From Zarea fungicola (lineage: Eukaryota > Ascomycota > Sordariomycetes > Hypocreales > Cordycipitaceae), in NCBI GenBank assembly GCA_900169235.1, contig FWCC01000002.1, positions 1 through 64,000 of the forward strand: a stretch of DNA of 64,000 bases. The letters are read 5' to 3'. A program made the position numbers and the translations under genes. The notes beneath the pieces are model-generated. The model was not told the DNA's origin and ran no database searches. It worked only from the letters and a program-made list of their open reading frames with translations. Each line of letters begins with the position of its first letter. Positions within the stretch are counted from its first letter, which is position 1. Below, one piece after another: positions 9,649 through 21,424 of this stretch.

Positions 9649-11871
9649 TTAAATCTCATAAAAGTAATCATCATCCAGCCCGTCACGGCTCGGCACCACC
9701 CCCGCCCCAGGCGCAGGCCCTTCCAGCACCCCGTCCATGCGTACATTTAGTAACCGAATCTTGAGCCCATAGTCACTCACCAGATTCACTAGCTTGTTCG
9801 TTTCCGCTGTGATGGGCGCCTGATTGAGCAGCATCAGCAACCCGTCCAACCACTCCGACGCCAGGCTGTGGTTGACAGGCCACAGCGCCAGGATAGCATA
9901 CTCGCTGCTATCGCCCCCGCGTGCTGCTTCCGTCGCGTTCACGTAGCTGTAGATTGTGATCTTGGTCGTCGTCGTTGATGCAGCCGAAGACTTGCGAGCC
10001 GCCGCCGCCGGCCTGGTCCCATTTTGCACCGTCGATCCGCTGCTTTGGCTGGCGGCGTCATCATTGGTATTGTTGGCCGTCGAGACATTCGACACGACTG
10101 AGCTTATCGTGCTCAGGTCAATCTTTTCGGTCAGGCTCATCAGGCTGGGATCCTGCGGCGTCTGCTTGTCAAAATCCGCGTAGTGTAGATATCGTCTGTT
10201 ATGGGACAGCTTGGCGAATCGCCATGTCTTCGGTTGTTGCTGCTGCTGCTGCTGCTCTTTGCCACTGCCACCACCCGCCGGAGGCGGGCGCATCGACCAC
10301 GACCCTTGCAGCAGACATCGCACACGCTGCTCCTTGACAAACTGCAGTGCCTCCTGCTTGAGCACCTCGCGCACCTGGTACAGGTGATCACCCCACGTGT
10401 CCTCAAACGCCTGTTCCAGCAGCTCCATCTGCAGCTCCCGCAGCCGTGCCACCTCAAACTCGGCCATGTCGTCCTCGACCTCGAGCACGTCTCGCGTCCG
10501 CGGCGAGTGACCAACCACCTGATCAACGAGTATGCGTACTAGTTCACTGACCTTGTCAAAGTCGTCCGTCTCCGCGCCTGTAAGTTTCCAAAGGCGGAAA
10601 AACGCCTGCAGCGCCGCTGTGTGCAGCCTCGACCACTGTAGTAGAAGTGGCCGGAACAGCTGGTCGTAGTTTTTCCCTTCTAAAGTCTGGTAGCTCTTTG
10701 TGTCTTCCATGTCTGTCTTGTCCACTTCAAAGTGGTCGTACAAGATCATGGTGACGGCCGTACTCGCGTGCGCGATCGGGCAGCGCTCGCGCGGCGGCTT
10801 GACGGCTTGCTCCAGCAGCGTCTTTTGGTAGGCATCCTCAAACTTGCGCACATAGTCGGTCAGGTCCATCATGCCCAGGCAGCCACAAATATCGAACTCA
10901 TGCGCGGGGTTCTCAGTTTCAAAGCCCAGTCGCCGCCATTTGTCCGGGCTATGCCGTTTGCCGCCGCCGCTGCCACCACCGCCGCCGCTGCCGCCGTCCT
11001 TTTTGCTCGTGTCCGCCGATTCGTCACGCGCGTGTCCGTTAATTTCGGGGCTTCGCTCGGGGTTGCTAGCAAGGTGCAGGCTTTTAAGAGCACGTCTGTG
11101 CTCGGGACGGTCTACGTCGACCGCCACCTCACGCCATCGCCGAAGTAGCAGCTTACTGAGAGACTGGAACTCAAGCACGGGGTGTGCTAGATCCTGCAGC
11201 GTGGAACTTTGCATGATCTTGTACACGGCCTTGACAAGGCCCAGGTCATGCAGGCGTTTGATAATCTTGGTCCATTCCTCGCCGGTGCCGTCAAATGTTC
11301 CTGCAGGGGTATTGCTGCTGGAGAGGGCATCCCGAATCAATGCGTTGGTGAGCATGAGGGCGTTGGCGCAAAGGGCATGGTCAGCACTCTGCAGCTGCTG
11401 AACGACGAGCTCAAAGAACTGCGGAAACACGGCAATGGCAGGTCGCAGCGCCCGAAAGCCGTAGTTGCTCGATGTGCCGCCGCGGGTATCGTTTGAGGAT
11501 GACGATTGGGAATGACTGACGAGGGCGACCAGAATCGACATTGCGCCTCGTAGGATATTAACCAGCGGGTTTGTGACGATTAGTTCGACAATGCGCTCGA
11601 CTAGGTCACCCGCGCTGGGGCCTTCGAAAATGTCCCAGCCCATGTCGACCTCGAGCAGCCGGGTAAGCGATTGCAGTGAGTAGGCGAGGGTGTTACCACC
11701 GGCCTCCATAATGAGTCGACGTAGAATGATGAGACCACCTGAAGATATGAAGACGTCGGCAAAGGCAGGGTCGTTGATCGAGGACTGGAGCTTGAAGACG
11801 GCCATTTTGCGGGCAGCGTCCTCATCGCTCGAGAGGCGCGCCAACAGCGCTGGAATATCAGCCTGGTCCAT
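9649..11871 (-). CDS. ELMO/CED-12 domain protein with C-terminal PH-like region
   Basis: A single exon encodes 740 residues. The N-terminal 300 residues form an armadillo-like helical array (LLARLSSDEDAARKMAVFKL, IILRRLIMEAGG). The central part carries the ELMO region (about 300-480; DFDICGCLGMMDLTDYVRKFEDAY, then YDQLFRPLLLQWSRLHTAALQAFFRLWKL). A poly-Gln run near residue 540 precedes a PH-like domain (KTWRFAKLSHNRRYLHYADF ... KIDLSTISSVVSNVS). ELMO proteins partner with DOCK-type exchange factors to activate Rac/Rho GTPases, so a role in actin-based polarity is likely. I chose the start MDQADIPALL at 11871 because the armadillo region begins there; the frame is open for 79 more codons upstream to 12108, but those look like leader. 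Confidence 0.85.
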   Translation of the reverse strand: MDQADIPALLARLSSDEDAARKMAVFKLQSSINDPAFADVFISSGGLIILRRLIMEAGGNTLAYSLQSLTRLLEVDMGWDIFEGPSAGDLVERIVELIVTNPLVNILRGAMSILVALVSHSQSSSSNDTRGGTSSNYGFRALRPAIAVFPQFFELVVQQLQSADHALCANALMLTNALIRDALSSSNTPAGTFDGTGEEWTKIIKRLHDLGLVKAVYKIMQSSTLQDLAHPVLEFQSLSKLLLRRWREVAVDVDRPEHRRALKSLHLASNPERSPEINGHARDESADTSKKDGGSGGGGGSGGGKRHSPDKWRRLGFETENPAHEFDICGCLGMMDLTDYVRKFEDAYQKTLLEQAVKPPRERCPIAHASTAVTMILYDHFEVDKTDMEDTKSYQTLEGKNYDQLFRPLLLQWSRLHTAALQAFFRLWKLTGAETDDFDKVSELVRILVDQVVGHSPRTRDVLEVEDDMAEFEVARLRELQMELLEQAFEDTWGDHLYQVREVLKQEALQFVKEQRVRCLLQGSWSMRPPPAGGGSGKEQQQQQQQPKTWRFAKLSHNRRYLHYADFDKQTPQDPSLMSLTEKIDLSTISSVVSNVSTANNTNDDAASQSSGSTVQNGTRPAAAARKSSAASTTTTKITIYSYVNATEAARGGDSSEYAILALWPVNHSLASEWLDGLLMLLNQAPITAETNKLVNLVSDYGLKIRLLNVRMDGVLEGPAPGAGVVPSRDGLDDDYFYEI

Positions 11872-13485
11872 GGCAGGGGAGGCTAACTTCCTTCGGTGGT
11901 GTTCTAGAGTAACAATCGAGGGTCGGGCAAGAATTTGGGCAAGCTGCCCTCTTGAAGTTGGTTGTGTGCGTTTGCGATCGTCAATGTCGGTTTTCGCTGC
12001 GTCGGTTAAAGGGGGGCCGATTGGATGTGGATGGGATGCGCCACAGTATGGTTGTGCTGGAGCCAGTGTTACAACCAGTGGACCTTTTTTTTTGTCCCTC
12101 CTGAGCAAACGCTGCGAAGAAGAAATCAGTAGGCAACTTTGAATATGGATACCATTATGCTAAGCTGCAAGCTGTAGGATCACAGAGCAAAAGAGGAGGC
12201 ATTATGGGCGACGTTGGTGGGGATGTCGATTCTCTCTGACAAACCCCGGCTGCTGCATGTTGGTTCATGTGCGCACTGATATTAGCGGCCGATAACACTT
12301 TGACAACACGCCGCTTGGACACAAAAAAAGGAAATGCAACATTATGCGGAGCTGTTGTCAAAACACTCTTATATTAAAAAGGTATGTGGCCCGTCAGTGG
12401 GAACAGCGTCTCGTAACCGCAGCTATTACTTGCCACATTCCATTATTACAAGGCTGGGCACTAGCATTCATTACTACATGCTTTATGCTTCGCTGTATGT
12501 ACCACTTACCTTGGGGTAGCCAGGCCCGCAGCAGAAAGAGACAAGAATTGGTCTTATAAGTTGGGCACAATGGTGTCCGGGCTATAATCGCGTGCTGCAT
12601 ACGAGTTGCAGGGATATTTATAGTTTCTCGAATGGTCTCCCGTCGGTTAACAGTAGCCTGGTCTACACATTTCTGGACAAAACGCGACCGGCCGCGGGGC
12701 AACTAAAAAGGGTCCGCCACACAATGTCTTGGCATATTACTTATTCAGGTTTTGTAATTCCTGGTGTCCTCAGTATTTGCCATTAGTGTGCGGACAGGTT
12801 GCTACTTCTGCTACGCTGTGTTGTTTACGGTTTCCGGCTTTGCATTTGCCTTTCGGTCTTGCGACTGACTACTAACACGAATTAGACTCTCATTCGAAGG
12901 CAACTTGGCGGCATCCGTTTTTATAAAGAACATCGTCCATGACGTGAAGGCATCCAAGTGATGATAATTGTTTGTCTACAGTCCGCCTTTTACAGAGTAC
13001 AAAACTTCGGCAAGTCTAGCCGGTGACAGAGAACAGGAAATCTAATCTGTGTACCACCACTACGCAGGGTGTGCACGGCGTAATTGCATCGGAGAAACAT
13101 CCTACCTGCATCAACCTCCACAATTTAGTGTCAAGAATTAGCTTTTTTGGCTCAGTGGATGCATTCTGCCACAACAGGCGAATGGCATCTCTCTCAGAGG
13201 CCACGATGTGTACGGGATTGAACTTGTATATCCGCAAATCAGCCTTGCGCCAGCCACTGTCTTGTCGGTCACACCAGCAAAAAGTCTTGGCAACGACGAG
13301 TACCTAAGCAACTGCCTTGTCTGTGTTCTTATATATATGTAACAGCCCCAATTAGCCTGATCTTTTTTGTGTCATTCCAAAAGTCGAATGCATATAGGTG
13401 TATATGTATATATGTATATATACATACTCGAATTGTCAAATCACCGGTTTTGCTACGCTGCGTTAAATAACTTGGCCGAGTCGAA
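11872..13485. other. Intergenic region between divergent ELMO and tetraspan genes
   Basis: This 1.6-kb interval separates two divergent genes and should hold both promoters. A TA-rich alternating tract (about 13390-13425, TATATGTATATA) lies about 60-100 bases before the start at 13486. No gene is visible. Confidence 0.55.
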
Positions 13486-14415
13486 ATGAATAGCCACCAC
13501 CAATACCAGCAACAGCAATACCAGCAGCCTGGCACATACCCGCTGCCACGGCAATGGACCCCCGCCACCACCGCTGTGTCTCTCTCATCTCAACGGTTGG
13601 CGCCTGGAATATGGTGGTCCAGGATGAGTCTTCGTGTGCTCGCCGTAGCATTTGATGTCGCCGTTATTGCGCTATCCGCATTCTATAATCAGCAATGGAC
13701 TATCGGGCCGCTGATTATGCTTGGTCCCCCTGTCAGTTCAAACTTGAAGCGCATCTCTCAATCCCCAAGGTAATTCTTAATATATACTTATACATCTTGT
13801 CATAGGTCGTTGTATCCGCCCTCTGGTGCTGTGTAGACGTCCTCCTCCTCTGTGTCCGGAGTGACAGATCTGGTATACACCCCAATGCCTGTCTCATCGT
13901 CGACTTCGTACTGTTCCTCGCCCTCGGCGCCCTCTCTGGTGTCATTGCATTTACTCTCTCTCGATTCCACGACTCTGGCTATTACTTTGCGTTTTTCGAC
14001 AACGGCGCCGGGGAGGAATATCTGCGCATAATTCTTGCCTTCGGCATTCTAGCGACGTATGTTTCTGCCAGAAACTGCCATGTGGCGATTTTGTCCACGT
14101 TTTTTTTCTAGCTAACTTTTTTCAAATCCTTTTAGTGTTTTTCATGTTGCCATTTTATTCGCCGCCTACATTCAAATTAGAATTAGGCGCATGAGTGGTC
14201 TAACCCAGCCGCAGATTGTCTACGTGCCAACCAACAATGTGCAGCCGCAGCAGCCGCAGCACCTCGGCGCACCTCCGCCATCGTACGAATATAGCAACTA
14301 CACACTAACCGCGAATCCTCCTACACATGAGATGCAGGCCCGGGAGCAGGTTCAGATTTCGGAGGTTCAAGGTGCTTCACATAGTGAGCTGCCCGAGAAA
14401 AAGATCGTCACGTAG
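13486..14415 (+). CDS. Four-helix integral membrane protein with C-terminal PPxY motif
   Basis: Three exons, 13486-13731, 13806-14056 and 14136-14415, encode 258 residues. The introns are 13732-13805 (GTCAGT...CATAG) and 14057-14135 (GTATGT...TTTAG). The introns were placed because they join four hydrophobic segments in one frame: about residues 47-67, 75-100, 108-130 and 155-185. The N-terminus is Gln/Tyr-rich (YQQQQYQQPG). The C-terminal 75 residues are cytosolic-type, Pro/Gln-rich, with PPPSYEYS, a PPxY motif of the kind bound by WW domains of Rsp5/NEDD4 ubiquitin ligases. The topology resembles MARVEL-type tetraspan proteins of the plasma membrane, but I cannot assign a family. Confidence 0.75.
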
Positions 14416-15017
14416 TTGGCTGCAATATTTCGTCCATATTAGTAAACTAGAACAGTCTAACTGCAGGCTTTAACAGTAGGGAGTCCTGGTTATTTTTCTT
14501 CTTTTGCATAGTAGTTTCACAGCGCTTAGAATTGACATTGAATTTGCAAATTTTATTCATTCACTTTTATACCGCAATCTAAATGCAAGTTACCCATGGA
14601 TGCTCAACACATTTGCAATAAGAAATTCCGGGTGCCTCCACAAACACCGGCCGCTCAGATGCTGGAATTATATGTCCTCGCCATCCTCTCGGCAATCGAG
14701 AAAAGTATGCAAACAATTTACATTCTCCTTTGCACGGAAGAAAAAGCCTACTTGACAAATAAAATAAAAATGGCGCTTTTTTCCTCAATGCCCACCTCCC
14801 ATTTTGTATTCATGCATTTGTTCTAAATCCGTTCATGTGCAGCATTGTCTAAAATCCATCTCTTTTCAAGGGCAAATGAACGCCTCGAAAATAGACTGGA
14901 GCGATAGACATTTTGTTCAAATGCTAAATCGGACATCGTAGTTAAAACATCGTTGTGGCGGTCATACTGGTATCCGTTTACTTTTGTCCTCGTTCTCATT
15001 TCGTTTATAGCTTGTGT
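14416..15017. other. Intergenic region between convergent genes
   Basis: This 600-bp interval separates the tetraspan stop from the last exon of the eIF2 gamma gene. It is AT-rich and holds no gene; it is presumably two 3' UTRs. Confidence 0.55.
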
Positions 15018-16693
15018 TTAAGAGGTGCTGGGCTCAAGAGTAACACCGCTTACAATCAGTTAGTATACGCGATATTTCTATACGCCAAACAAAAAAAACG
15101 TAAACTTACGCAGCAATGTTTGCCCAACCAATGAGTCGCCAGTGCTTTTCAATACGACGGCTCAGAGCAACCTTCTCGCCGATGCTGGTGCAGGCGGGGT
15201 TAATAAGAATCAACTTGGCAGCATCGTTCTTGATGGCGGCAACCTTGGCACCGGTAGAGGTGGAGCCAATGTTGACCATAATGACCTCGTTCTTCGTCAG
15301 CTTGGCAACCTTGGCCTGCTTGCCGTCGGCAGTCTTGACACCAAGAAGTCGGCGGAGGAGATAGAAGTTAATCTCAATCTCGCTATAAATCTCAGGGAGG
15401 CGCCCTTTGAGACCCAGCACGAAACCGACCAGACGATCGGCACGGCAAAGCGTGGGGTCGACGCGGGTACCAACACCGATGAGACCACCAGGAACGGCAT
15501 ACTTGAGGTCGTTGGACTCGGAGTTGAGCGAAACGACGCGGCTGAAAATGGGTGTGCACTTAATTGAGCCGTTCTGGTGGCGGGACACAATGCCAGGGCG
15601 AATCTCAATCTCATCCCCCAGCTTTACAACACCGTGCAGGATACTACCGCCCGCGACACCTCCCTTGAGCTCGTCAATCTCAGCACCGGGCTTGTTGACA
15701 TCAAATGAGCGAATGATAATCATTTGCGGGTGCTGAGTGAAGTCGCGTGGTGGCACCGGAATAGTGTTGACGATGGCTTCGTTGACGGCATCGACGTTAA
15801 ACTTAAGCTGAGCCGAGATGGGGATGACAGGCGACTGGCCAGCAACAGTACCGCGGATGAACTTGAGAATAGACTCGTAGTGCTGCTGAGCTGCCTCTTC
15901 TCTCATCAAATCGACCTTGTTTTGTAGGATAATAACCTTGTCCAACTTCATAATCTCAATAGCAGCCAAATGCTCAGATGTTTGGGGCTGGGGGCAGGGT
16001 TCGTTGCCGGCAATGAGGAGCAGGGCTGCGTCCATGACGGCGGCGCCTGACAACATGGTACTCATGAGAATATCGTGGCCAGGACAATCGACAAAGCTAG
16101 AGTCGTGGTTAGTAGATGCAATCGCGTTGCATACATAACGATTATGTTGAAAATCAACGCGGCACTTACGAAACATGGCGCAGGAGCCTGTAGGTACCGC
16201 CGCAGCCATCGCGCTCGCACGCAGGATCAACCTCCTTGTCACTCTTGTAGCTTCGGTAGCACGTAGGGCGCGGGCAGGCCTGGTTATCGCACTTGTAGAT
16301 CTTGGCATTGGCGTATCCGAGCTTGATGGTAATGTTGCGAATCTGCTCGTTCTTGAAACGGACGGTGTGGACGCCAGAAATGGCCTTGACAACAGTCGAC
16401 TTGCCGTGAGCGACGTGACCGATAGTACCAATGTTGATGGTAGCCTGGCGAGCAATAATTTCTGGCGTCAGGGGGCTAAGGCTTGCGACATCGAGGTCCT
16501 TGGGGTCGGTTTGAGGCGGCAGGAATGGCTTAGCGACCGTCTCCTCAGTGACACCAGGGTTGCTGTTCTTCAGTGCGGGCTTCAGGTACTTGGCTTCCGT
16601 GCCATCGGGAACATTGTTGTTGGCAGCAATGGACTCGCCCGAGTCCGAGTCAGAATCGACGTCGTCGTATTTGCGGTCGCCGTTGGCAGACAT
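15018..16693 (-). CDS. gcd11: Translation initiation factor eIF2 subunit gamma
   Basis: Three exons, 16693-16170, 16096-15110 and 15048-15018, encode 513 residues. GTPase motifs are clear: G1 [10 protein letters not shown]3 DCPGH, G4 NKVD, G5 SAQ. A zinc-knuckle-like insert [14 protein letters not shown]...ACERDGC sits between G1 and G3, as in the eukaryotic and archaeal family. Domains II and III follow. eIF2 gamma binds GTP and initiator Met-tRNA and delivers them to the 40S subunit. Intron 1 has a CTAAC branch site. I add a third exon: the frame otherwise stops at 15106-15108, but that TAA overlaps a GTAAGT donor. A TACTAAC branch site and an AG follow, and splicing yields the tail GVTLEPSTS, matching the family's conserved G(T/V)TLEP ending. 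Confidence 0.95.
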
Positions 16694-18498
16694 GGTGGTG
16701 GTGTAGATTCGGTGAGGCGGGGCAAAATGCGCACGAGATTTGTGGTTTTGTAATGAGCTATTGCAGGGCGGGGTGTCGCAGGGGCGCGCTCAACGAAAGT
16801 AAGTGAAACGTGCGGATCGGATATCTGATGAGACCTAAAAAATTACCCAGCGTACTAATAGGCAATGTTCAGAGATATACGTCGGTGTGGTCGCGGTTTG
16901 AGGGGGTAGGAACTGGGGATTTTGCCTGATGGGTGTCAAAATTCGAAGTGTGCAGTCACCAGAAGCCTATGACTCTTCTGGTGGCACTAAGCCTTTTTAG
17001 GCCTGATAGACGATAAGCTGTTGCCCCTCCATTTTAATCCCACTTGATTTATTAGCAGGCTTCCAGGCCACACATATCCTGGAAGCGGTGCATGAATTAG
17101 TGAAATAAGATAAAAGAAAGAGCGGCGCCAATGCCACCTTTTTTGTTGGAATCAGAGACTCGGAACTGCCTTTATATTGAATATTATCGCACATGTTTGT
17201 AGTCATATTCTGGAAACTGCAGGTTGAAATCTTTGAACGTGTGTGTATGTTTTGGGTTGCAACCAATACGTTACTTACATAGCTGGGTAGTTGTACTTCA
17301 CTTCCCGGTCTCTACAAGTCATCGACTTCACATATACGTGCCGCACAAAACAAATTTACTTTCTCATCTTCATTATGAAGGAATTTCTCTAATAGCTAGT
17401 GTCCGTTCCCGTTGTCTCTAACAGTTGACAGATGTCCCCCAATCATTATCTGGTCAACCAACAACAGCTCAAAGGTTCTGATGGATCAGCCAAAATTCGT
17501 TGCTTCAATGCCTCTGGTGGTATGTGTGAGCTGCATACGAAAAAGCTAAAATAGCTACAAAAAGTGCATTGTTTTTTCTAGGCGCATCTGGTATGTATTC
17601 AGCATTTTGAGTAGGCGTAAAAACAGGGAGACTGTGCCAGAGACGCTTTGAGCGGCCTTGAGAGACTTAAGGGCAAGTCAGAATCCCTTTGCATGAAATG
17701 ACTGAATTAATAGGCATTAAATAATGGCGATCTGTTTTAAAAACGGAATGATTGCAATCTCACGATTTGAATATTACAATAGGAGGTGTGGTGGTATGCT
17801 CAGCCAACAAGATCCACCACTGTCCCAGGAAACCGCTAAAAATAGGTTGATGCGGATGACCCCTGCCTAGAGCCTATTTAAAATAATGGGCTAGTGACCA
17901 GCATAGGCAACAGGTCATAGGGAGATACTGTGGTATTACAAAAGGATAGCAACAGTGGTAAAAAGAAATCATAATGCATTGTGAATGAATCAATAGTATC
18001 GGTTTAATAACGTCTCGGGCCAAGAGTTGTGGACACCCTTGAGTAGCCGCCCGAGTATATACAGTAGCCGCCTGTTCAAACATTCTGAAGGTACATTTCG
18101 CTCTTTCAATTCAATTTTGTCCAAGCCTTTTTTTATTAGGTTCTGATCAATCGATCCCGTAGCGGGTGTTTTCTGAATACCCGCTGATGAGTGTCCTTCA
18201 AAAATGCTCATGAACCTAGGATATAATCACGTATTTAGGGAAGGTGTACAAATGCTCTCGGCCATGTACTGGTAGTGAGTGCGCCCATTGACACCGTGGA
18301 TGACTAAGCTGCAACTGGTCAGCCAAAAGTCTCGAGCGTCCAATGTCTAATGAACAATCAATCTGGCGAGTACGAAATTAAGTTTTTCACATCTGGCTAC
18401 AACGAATCGAGAGGCCTTTTGTTCGGCGCCATTATCCCTTTGAATAGTCGACCGAAATTCAAGAATCAGTCTGCATACACGTGCACACACGACACGCA
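16694..18498. other. Intergenic region between divergent eIF2 gamma and mL59 genes
   Basis: This 1.8-kb interval has no supported gene. The ends should contain the two promoters. A 7-bp hairpin (AGCGGGT 18161-18167, ACCCGCT 18179-18185) lies in the middle part. The remaining sequence is AT-rich and shows no repeat or open frame worth calling. Confidence 0.5.
18161..18185. other. Short GC-rich hairpin
   Basis: AGCGGGT and ACCCGCT can pair around an 11-base loop in otherwise AT-rich DNA. Function unknown. It is not followed by a T-run, so it is not an obvious terminator. Confidence 0.35.
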
Positions 18499-19128
18499 AT
18501 GGCCTCGACGTCGCAGCTCGTCCAAATGGCCAAAAGCCTTCCCGAGCCCCTGCAGCGCTTCCTCGCCCGCTGGCCGCCGGCTGCCATCGTCGCCGCCGGC
18601 GCGCCGCCAACGGCTTTTCAAGAGATTCGCGTAAACCCTTTTGAATTTTACAAGCACCCGGTCACCGGTCGTTTGCAGGACCCCGTGTACTCGGCGCGGC
18701 GGCAAGCCCAGCTAATTAAGCTGGCTCGCGAACACGGCGTCGAGGAGTTGCTCCCGGCCTCCCGCAAGAACCCCGAGCAGCGCCTGGCACACCGCGTCGA
18801 GCATGGTCTGCGTGTCAAGGGTACTGGTGTAGGACAGAAGGTCAAGGGTCACATTCACGAGAGACACATGATTGCAAAGTACGTCTTGAGCTGCTTCAAG
18901 AGCGCGCGGTGTGGTTTCTGGAGAGCACGGGAAATTGAAATACTAACAATTATTGTCTGCAGAATGGAACAAAGGAGAAAAGCTATGCTGGAGATGCCAC
19001 AACTCATCAAAGCCTGGAAGACGGTAAGGAGTCTTTTTTTTTGGGCGAGCCACTTTATTGCTGCATATAAAGTTGCTAACCATGTCGAATAGCTTGGAAA
19101 GCGAAACTTTACGAAATTCCCGAAATAA
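18499..19128 (+). CDS. mrpl25: Mitochondrial large-subunit ribosomal protein mL59 (MRPL25)
   Basis: Three exons, 18499-18878, 18963-19023 and 19093-19128, encode 158 residues, close to yeast Mrpl25 (157). The introns (18879-18962 and 19024-19092) have GTACGT and GTAAGG donors and CTAAC branch sites. The protein is basic and shows the family pattern: FLARWPP near the N-terminus, NPFxxxKHPVTGRLQDPVYSARRQAQLIKLAREHGVEELLP in the middle, and KGTGVGQKVKGHIHERHM before intron 1. It ends TLGKRNFTKFPK. It is a fungal-specific protein of the mitochondrial large ribosomal subunit. Confidence 0.9.
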
Positions 19129-19559
19129 ATGCATGAATAATACAATCCAACGGGCCAAATTACTGTATGCTACTCAAGCTACCGATCTCAGCGTGTATAT
19201 ACCACCGTGTACTACTATTAGACAACCTTGAACAATGATTCCTTTTCGCTGCTGTTTCATCATCCAGCCGAGGCCATTGCCCCTCCATTTGAGAGCCTCG
19301 TTACCACCAAACTAACAACTAAATTGCAGAGTAGCTCGAGAACTCGTCAAGATGGAAACATGTTTCAATGATTCATTTATCTTTAGCAGGAGAGATAGAT
19401 GTTGTTTCAGTAACTCTTTGAATGCATCACGTGACATTTTGTTCAACCTCATCCATCCATCTTCTTATGGGTGAACAAAAAGTCTTATCGCCTGTATAGG
19501 TTTGACATGAACCACTGTTCTTTAAAATTAAAACTTCCACAGCTCTATTTTTAAATCAG
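19129..19559. other. Intergenic region, dph4 promoter
   Basis: This 431-bp interval separates two plus-strand genes. It is AT-rich with no open frame. It is presumably the mL59 3' UTR followed by the dph4 promoter. Confidence 0.55.
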
Positions 19560-20144
19560 ATGCAAAATCCCTCTACGGGGCGTCCGTCTAGGGCAGTCAC
19601 GCACTACGAGATTCTGGACTTACAACCGACTCTCCTCAGCAGTGCAGAGGCTCAGGATGCCGCCCAACTCGTTAAGCGAGCCTATCGCCGCGCTCTCCTG
19701 CGCAACCACCCGGACAAGTCGGCTGCGGCCGCAGCACAGTCACAGCTAGCAACCGCCACCAACAGCAGATTAAGTGGCGGGGCCACAATCTATACAGTGG
19801 ACCAGATCAGCGAAGCCTTCAATGTGCTCTCGGCGCCGCCGAAGCGCAAAGAGTACGATGCTGCGCTGCGCATGTCCAGAGCAGCAGGCAGCGTTGGTGT
19901 GCTTGGGCAGGATGAGGATAGCAAGTTTCAGACGGGCATTGAAAATGTCGACCTAGACGACTTGGGGTTTGATGAGGACCAAGGTCGCTGGTACCGATCC
20001 TGTCGGTGTGGCAATGACCGCGGCTACTCTTTTGTGGAAGAAGATCTTGAAGAAGCGAGTGACGATGGTCTTTTAATGGTTGGCTGTCAGGATTGCAGTC
20101 TTTGGCTGAAGATTCACTTTGCAGTGTTGGAGGACGAGAAATAA
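19560..20144 (+). CDS. dph4: Diphthamide biosynthesis protein 4 (J-domain and CSL zinc finger)
   Basis: A single exon encodes 194 residues. A J domain spans about residues 13-100 (THYEILDLQP...LLRNHPDKS, with the HPD triad, and a YTVDQISEAFNVLS helix). A CSL-type zinc finger follows at about 140-190, with cysteine pairs in RSCRCGNDRGYSF and VGCQDCSLWLKIHF. This architecture is diagnostic for Dph4/Jjj3, which supports the Dph1-Dph2 radical step of diphthamide synthesis on elongation factor 2; the CSL finger binds iron or zinc. The J domain has an Ala/Gln-rich insertion between helices II and III. Confidence 0.93.
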   Translation: MQNPSTGRPSRAVTHYEILDLQPTLLSSAEAQDAAQLVKRAYRRALLRNHPDKSAAAAAQSQLATATNSRLSGGATIYTVDQISEAFNVLSAPPKRKEYDAALRMSRAAGSVGVLGQDEDSKFQTGIENVDLDDLGFDEDQGRWYRSCRCGNDRGYSFVEEDLEEASDDGLLMVGCQDCSLWLKIHFAVLEDEK

Positions 20145-20562
20145 ATACCACAAAATGAGGTCAAGGACGGAGTTACGAGGCGGTGATTTGATGCGAAACA
20201 TCTTCTATATATACCATGCATCTGGAGCTGACAAGTTTTCAAGTCCCGAAAGCAGCATAGGATTGAAATTTATGTTGTGGTGAAAGCAATTTTAATAAAT
20301 TTTTATTGGTCCAAACGGCCACGATAATTAAAGAAGTCCAAAGCAAAACCTCACAAATCAGTCTTGTTCAGGCCTCTGCGAGTCCGTGGGAAAACAAGAC
20401 AAGACAAAAAATCAATAACCCCGTTCTTTGTTTCTGCGTATTCACCTAAACAATGCCGAAGCTGTTGGATAAAACGACGTCTTCCGTCACTCCATAGACA
20501 CCAGTCCGACCGAAAACCTGAGTGCGAAAAAAAGCCCAATGAAGCCTAAATATGGGTTAGGC
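20145..20562. other. Intergenic region between convergent dph4 and 14-3-3 genes
   Basis: This 418-bp AT-rich interval separates two gene 3' ends. No gene is seen. Confidence 0.55.
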
Positions 20563-21386
20563 TTACTCGGCTGCCTTGGTCTCCTCGGCCTTGGGCTCCT
20601 CGGCAGGGGCAGCGGGCTCGTCCTTGGGGGCACTCTCGGTAGGCGCAGTCTCGGCCTCAGAAGAGGTCCAGAGGGTCTAATTTCATTAGAAAAGTAATGC
20701 AGGGATACTTTGGATTTGGTAATTACCAAGTTGTCACGCAGGAGTTGCATGATGAGGGTAGAGTCCTTGTAGCTCTCCTCGCTGAGAGTATCGAGCTCTG
20801 TTGCAGAAAACAAGTCAGCTAGAATTTCCCATGCACAGTGTGTGGAGTAGATGCATACCAGCAATGGCATCGTCGAAAGCCTGCTTGGCAAGGTGGCAAG
20901 CCTGGTCGGGAGCGTTCAGGATCTCGTAGTAGAAAACAGAGAAATTCAGGGCAAGACCCAGACGAATAGGGTGGGTAGGAGGAAGCTCGCTCTGAGCAAC
21001 ATCAGTAGCAGCCTTATAGGCCTCGAGGGATTTGTCGGCAGAGTCCTTGCGCTTGTCGCCAGTGGCGAACTCAGCGAGGTAGCGGTGGTAGTCGCCCTTC
21101 CTGTACTCGGAAATTACGTCAGTACCATTGGGCGAGACAAATGGTAGACCATCAGCAACTTTAGAGGGGCACGCACATCTTGTGGTAGAAGACTTTGGAC
21201 TCGCCGGACTTGGCAGACGGGATCAGGTGCTTGTCAAGAACATCAAGGATGTCCTCACAGATCTTGGCGAGTTCATCCTCAATCTTCTGGCGGTACTCCT
21301 TGATGAGAGTTACCTGGGAAGAGTTACCCTTGGACTCCTCCTTCTGCTCGATAGAAGTGACTATTCTCCAAGAGGCACGGCGGGCA

Positions 21387-21424
<38 letters not shown>

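Noticed and set aside
13390..13425. TATA-rich alternating tract as a telomere-like or mobile repeat
   Set aside because: A short TA/TG microsatellite just upstream of a gene start; most simply promoter low-complexity sequence.
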